Below, piece by piece: positions 13,427 through 14,553 of a DNA stretch of 14,553 nt. The stretch lies in contig DELD01000036.1 of the NCBI GenBank assembly GCA_002354205.1, positions 1 through 14,553 of the forward strand. Direction: 5' to 3'. Position 1 is the first letter of the stretch. Each line of letters begins with the position of its first letter. The translations under genes were made by a program, and so were the position numbers. The notes under the pieces were generated by a model. It was not told the origin of the DNA and did not search any database. It saw only the letters and a list, made by a program, of their open reading frames with translations. Source of the DNA: Micavibrio sp. UBA2705 (GTDB lineage Bacteria > Pseudomonadota > Alphaproteobacteria > Micavibrionales > Micavibrionaceae).

Positions 13427-14266
13427 ATGCATAGTGATATTAGCAGTATTGATCACCCATATTCCATCAACACATCAGACCATTATCTTATACATGGTTT
13501 GCTCAATCTGCCGCAAAATGTGCAAATTACTGATTTTCAGTCTAAAGTTGTTATTCTGCCTACACTGCAAGATGCGGGACTGCACAGCCATTTGCTACAA
13601 ACGCAGCGTAAGTTTTTCAACCAAAACGGTTTTGATGTATTGCGCGTTTCGTTTTCATCTCTCAATCAAGACGGGCGTAATTTTCAAGACATTACATTAG
13701 GCCACATGGCGAATGATATACGCCAGATTTGCACTGACCTGCGCGCGTCTTACGATAATATTTTCATTGCCGCGCACGGCCTCTGCAGCTTTGCGGTGGC
13801 GCTTTCCAATGCGGATTGTGAGGGGTTATCTCTGATTGAGCCCTGTTTTGTGCCTTACGAAAACTTTGTAGAATCTGGCTATGCGTACCGCCGTGATTTG
13901 AATATGTATCAAAGCCTGCTTAACCCGATGGAGTGTTTAAGCCCGCGCCTTGTTGAAAGCTGCAAGCTGTTTGATCATGCCTCATGCCGCGGGATGATCC
14001 AGTCTATGGATAAACCTTCGCAGCTTATTTGGGCTGAAGGCGGCCTTGGTGAAAATATGGCGGCGCTTTATAAGGCGCATCTAAATACACACGCGCAGAG
14101 CGTAACGATTGCAGGGGCTGATCATAATTTCAATGCCGCGAATAGCATGGAAAAAGCACTGGAGCAAAGCCTAGAGTGGTTTAATTACTGTAATCATATG
14201 TATGTTATATCGGCGCTTACGCCTGCGATTGATGCGTATAAATTACCCACATATGCGGTGAATTAA
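13427..14266 (+). CDS. Degenerate alpha/beta-hydrolase-like protein
   Basis: The 279-residue soluble protein has the secondary-structure order of an alpha/beta hydrolase. A strand KVVILPTLQ (40-48) is followed by a helix, then FDVLRVSFSSL (69-79), a helix with ANDIRQICTDL, then the would-be nucleophile elbow NIFIAAHGLCSF (111-122). LSLIEPCFVP (134-143) replaces the usual strand before the cap, PSQLIWAEGG (197-206) the acid strand, and TIAGADHNF (227-235) carries the expected histidine, His233. In the usual G-H-S-x-G-G elbow this protein reads A-H-G-L-C-S, so the serine position is Gly118, and the acid position also appears to be Gly206. It may be a non-catalytic relative. GAG 7 bases before the ATG is the ribosome binding site. 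It lies between gcvPA and gcvPB. Confidence 0.82.
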   Translation: MHSDISSIDHPYSINTSDHYLIHGLLNLPQNVQITDFQSKVVILPTLQDAGLHSHLLQTQRKFFNQNGFDVLRVSFSSLNQDGRNFQDITLGHMANDIRQICTDLRASYDNIFIAAHGLCSFAVALSNADCEGLSLIEPCFVPYENFVESGYAYRRDLNMYQSLLNPMECLSPRLVESCKLFDHASCRGMIQSMDKPSQLIWAEGGLGENMAALYKAHLNTHAQSVTIAGADHNFNAANSMEKALEQSLEWFNYCNHMYVISALTPAIDAYKLPTYAVN

Positions 14267-14310
14267 ACGTCACGACCTATAGGAAAAAACCTGCATCCGC
14301 CTTATAATTA

Positions 14311-14332
14311 ATCCATTCAATAACGAATGGAT
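14311..14332. promoter_or_regulatory. Perfect inverted repeat just before gcvPB
   Basis: ATCCATTC (14311-14318) and GAATGGAT (14325-14332) are exact reverse complements around a 6-base loop, ending 6 bases before the gcvPB ATG. The only ribosome-binding-like bases (TGGAT) are inside the right arm, so an RNA hairpin would mask them. A TATAAT box at 14303-14308 lies immediately upstream, so a DNA operator is the alternative reading. Confidence 0.45.
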
Positions 14333-14338
14333 AATGAT

Positions 14339-14553
14339 ATGAGTGCGGATATGGCTATGGATAAAAACATACAGCATAAACCTTCGAATGATTACGATTT
14401 AAGCGATGATCGTAATAGAGGCCTTCATTATGAAGAGCCGTTCTTATGGGACTTGCCGCAAACGGATCATAGCGGCGTTGATTTAAAGCCCCTTAAAGGC
14501 GGCATCAACCGCACAGGCCTATCACCACGCGATGAAACTGGCCTGCCGAATTT
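14339..14553 (+). CDS. gcvPB: Glycine dehydrogenase (decarboxylating) subunit 2, N-terminal part
   Basis: Only the first 71 codons are in the window; the gene runs off the right edge without a stop. After a polar, low-complexity start (MSADMAMDKNIQHKPSND) comes GLHYEEPFLWDLPQTDHSGVD (28-48) and KGGINRTGLSPRDETGLPNF. This matches the conserved GcvPB opening, in which an EEP-hydrophobic-hydrophobic segment is followed by a GVD motif, a basic RxG stretch and GLPxxSE. The PLP-binding lysine lies much further downstream and is not visible. GcvPB forms the glycine decarboxylase with GcvPA, encoded at 11985-13256. Alternative in-frame ATGs occur at 14351 and 14357; the region before 14339 offers only a weak ribosome binding site within a hairpin arm. 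Confidence 0.82.
   Translation, partial: MSADMAMDKNIQHKPSNDYDLSDDRNRGLHYEEPFLWDLPQTDHSGVDLKPLKGGINRTGLSPRDETGLPN

Overview
The window looks like ordinary chromosome from an alphaproteobacterium of moderate, slightly AT-leaning base composition. The GAPDH, FabA/FabB/FabI and DusA sequences, the split glycine decarboxylase (gcvPA/gcvPB) and the small exported SH3 protein all have alphaproteobacterial character. No phage, transposon, CRISPR, rRNA or tRNA signal was seen. The order or genus cannot be fixed from the sequence alone.

Layout. Positions 1-1180 (+) hold the last codons of a transketolase and a complete gap gene, closed by a strong terminator. Positions 1210-4023 (+) hold a CPA1-type cation:proton antiporter with a cytoplasmic TrkA/RCK-like tail, then an unrecognised 305-residue protein with a GExH...E...R...GADH pattern reminiscent of the ChaN/EreA/TraB (TIKI-like) fold. 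A bidirectional terminator at 4027-4057 separates this from a leftward block. That block, read from 8707 down to 4082 (-), holds a secreted SH3-like protein, an unknown 330-residue protein, then fabA-fabB-fabI, the unsaturated fatty acid branch plus enoyl reductase. From 8790 on everything is rightward: dusA, two unrecognised proteins (227 and 204 residues), a 50-residue ORF with a strong terminator, a 56-residue ORF with its own strong terminator, gcvPA, a degenerate alpha/beta-hydrolase-like gene, and the start of gcvPB running off the end.

How the parts fit. tkt-gap serves the pentose phosphate pathway and glycolysis. fabA/fabB/fabI form a coherent type II fatty acid synthesis operon. gcvPA and gcvPB encode the two halves of glycine decarboxylase but are separated here by a 279-residue protein whose alpha/beta-hydrolase nucleophile position appears to be Gly instead of Ser. 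This interrupted gcvP pair, and the 9839-11842 cluster of unknown proteins with two tiny terminator-capped genes, are the least ordinary parts of the window.

No gene-free stretch exceeds 300 bases. The longest, 11370-11617, holds a terminator, an isolated TATAAT-like box and the leader of the 56-residue ORF.
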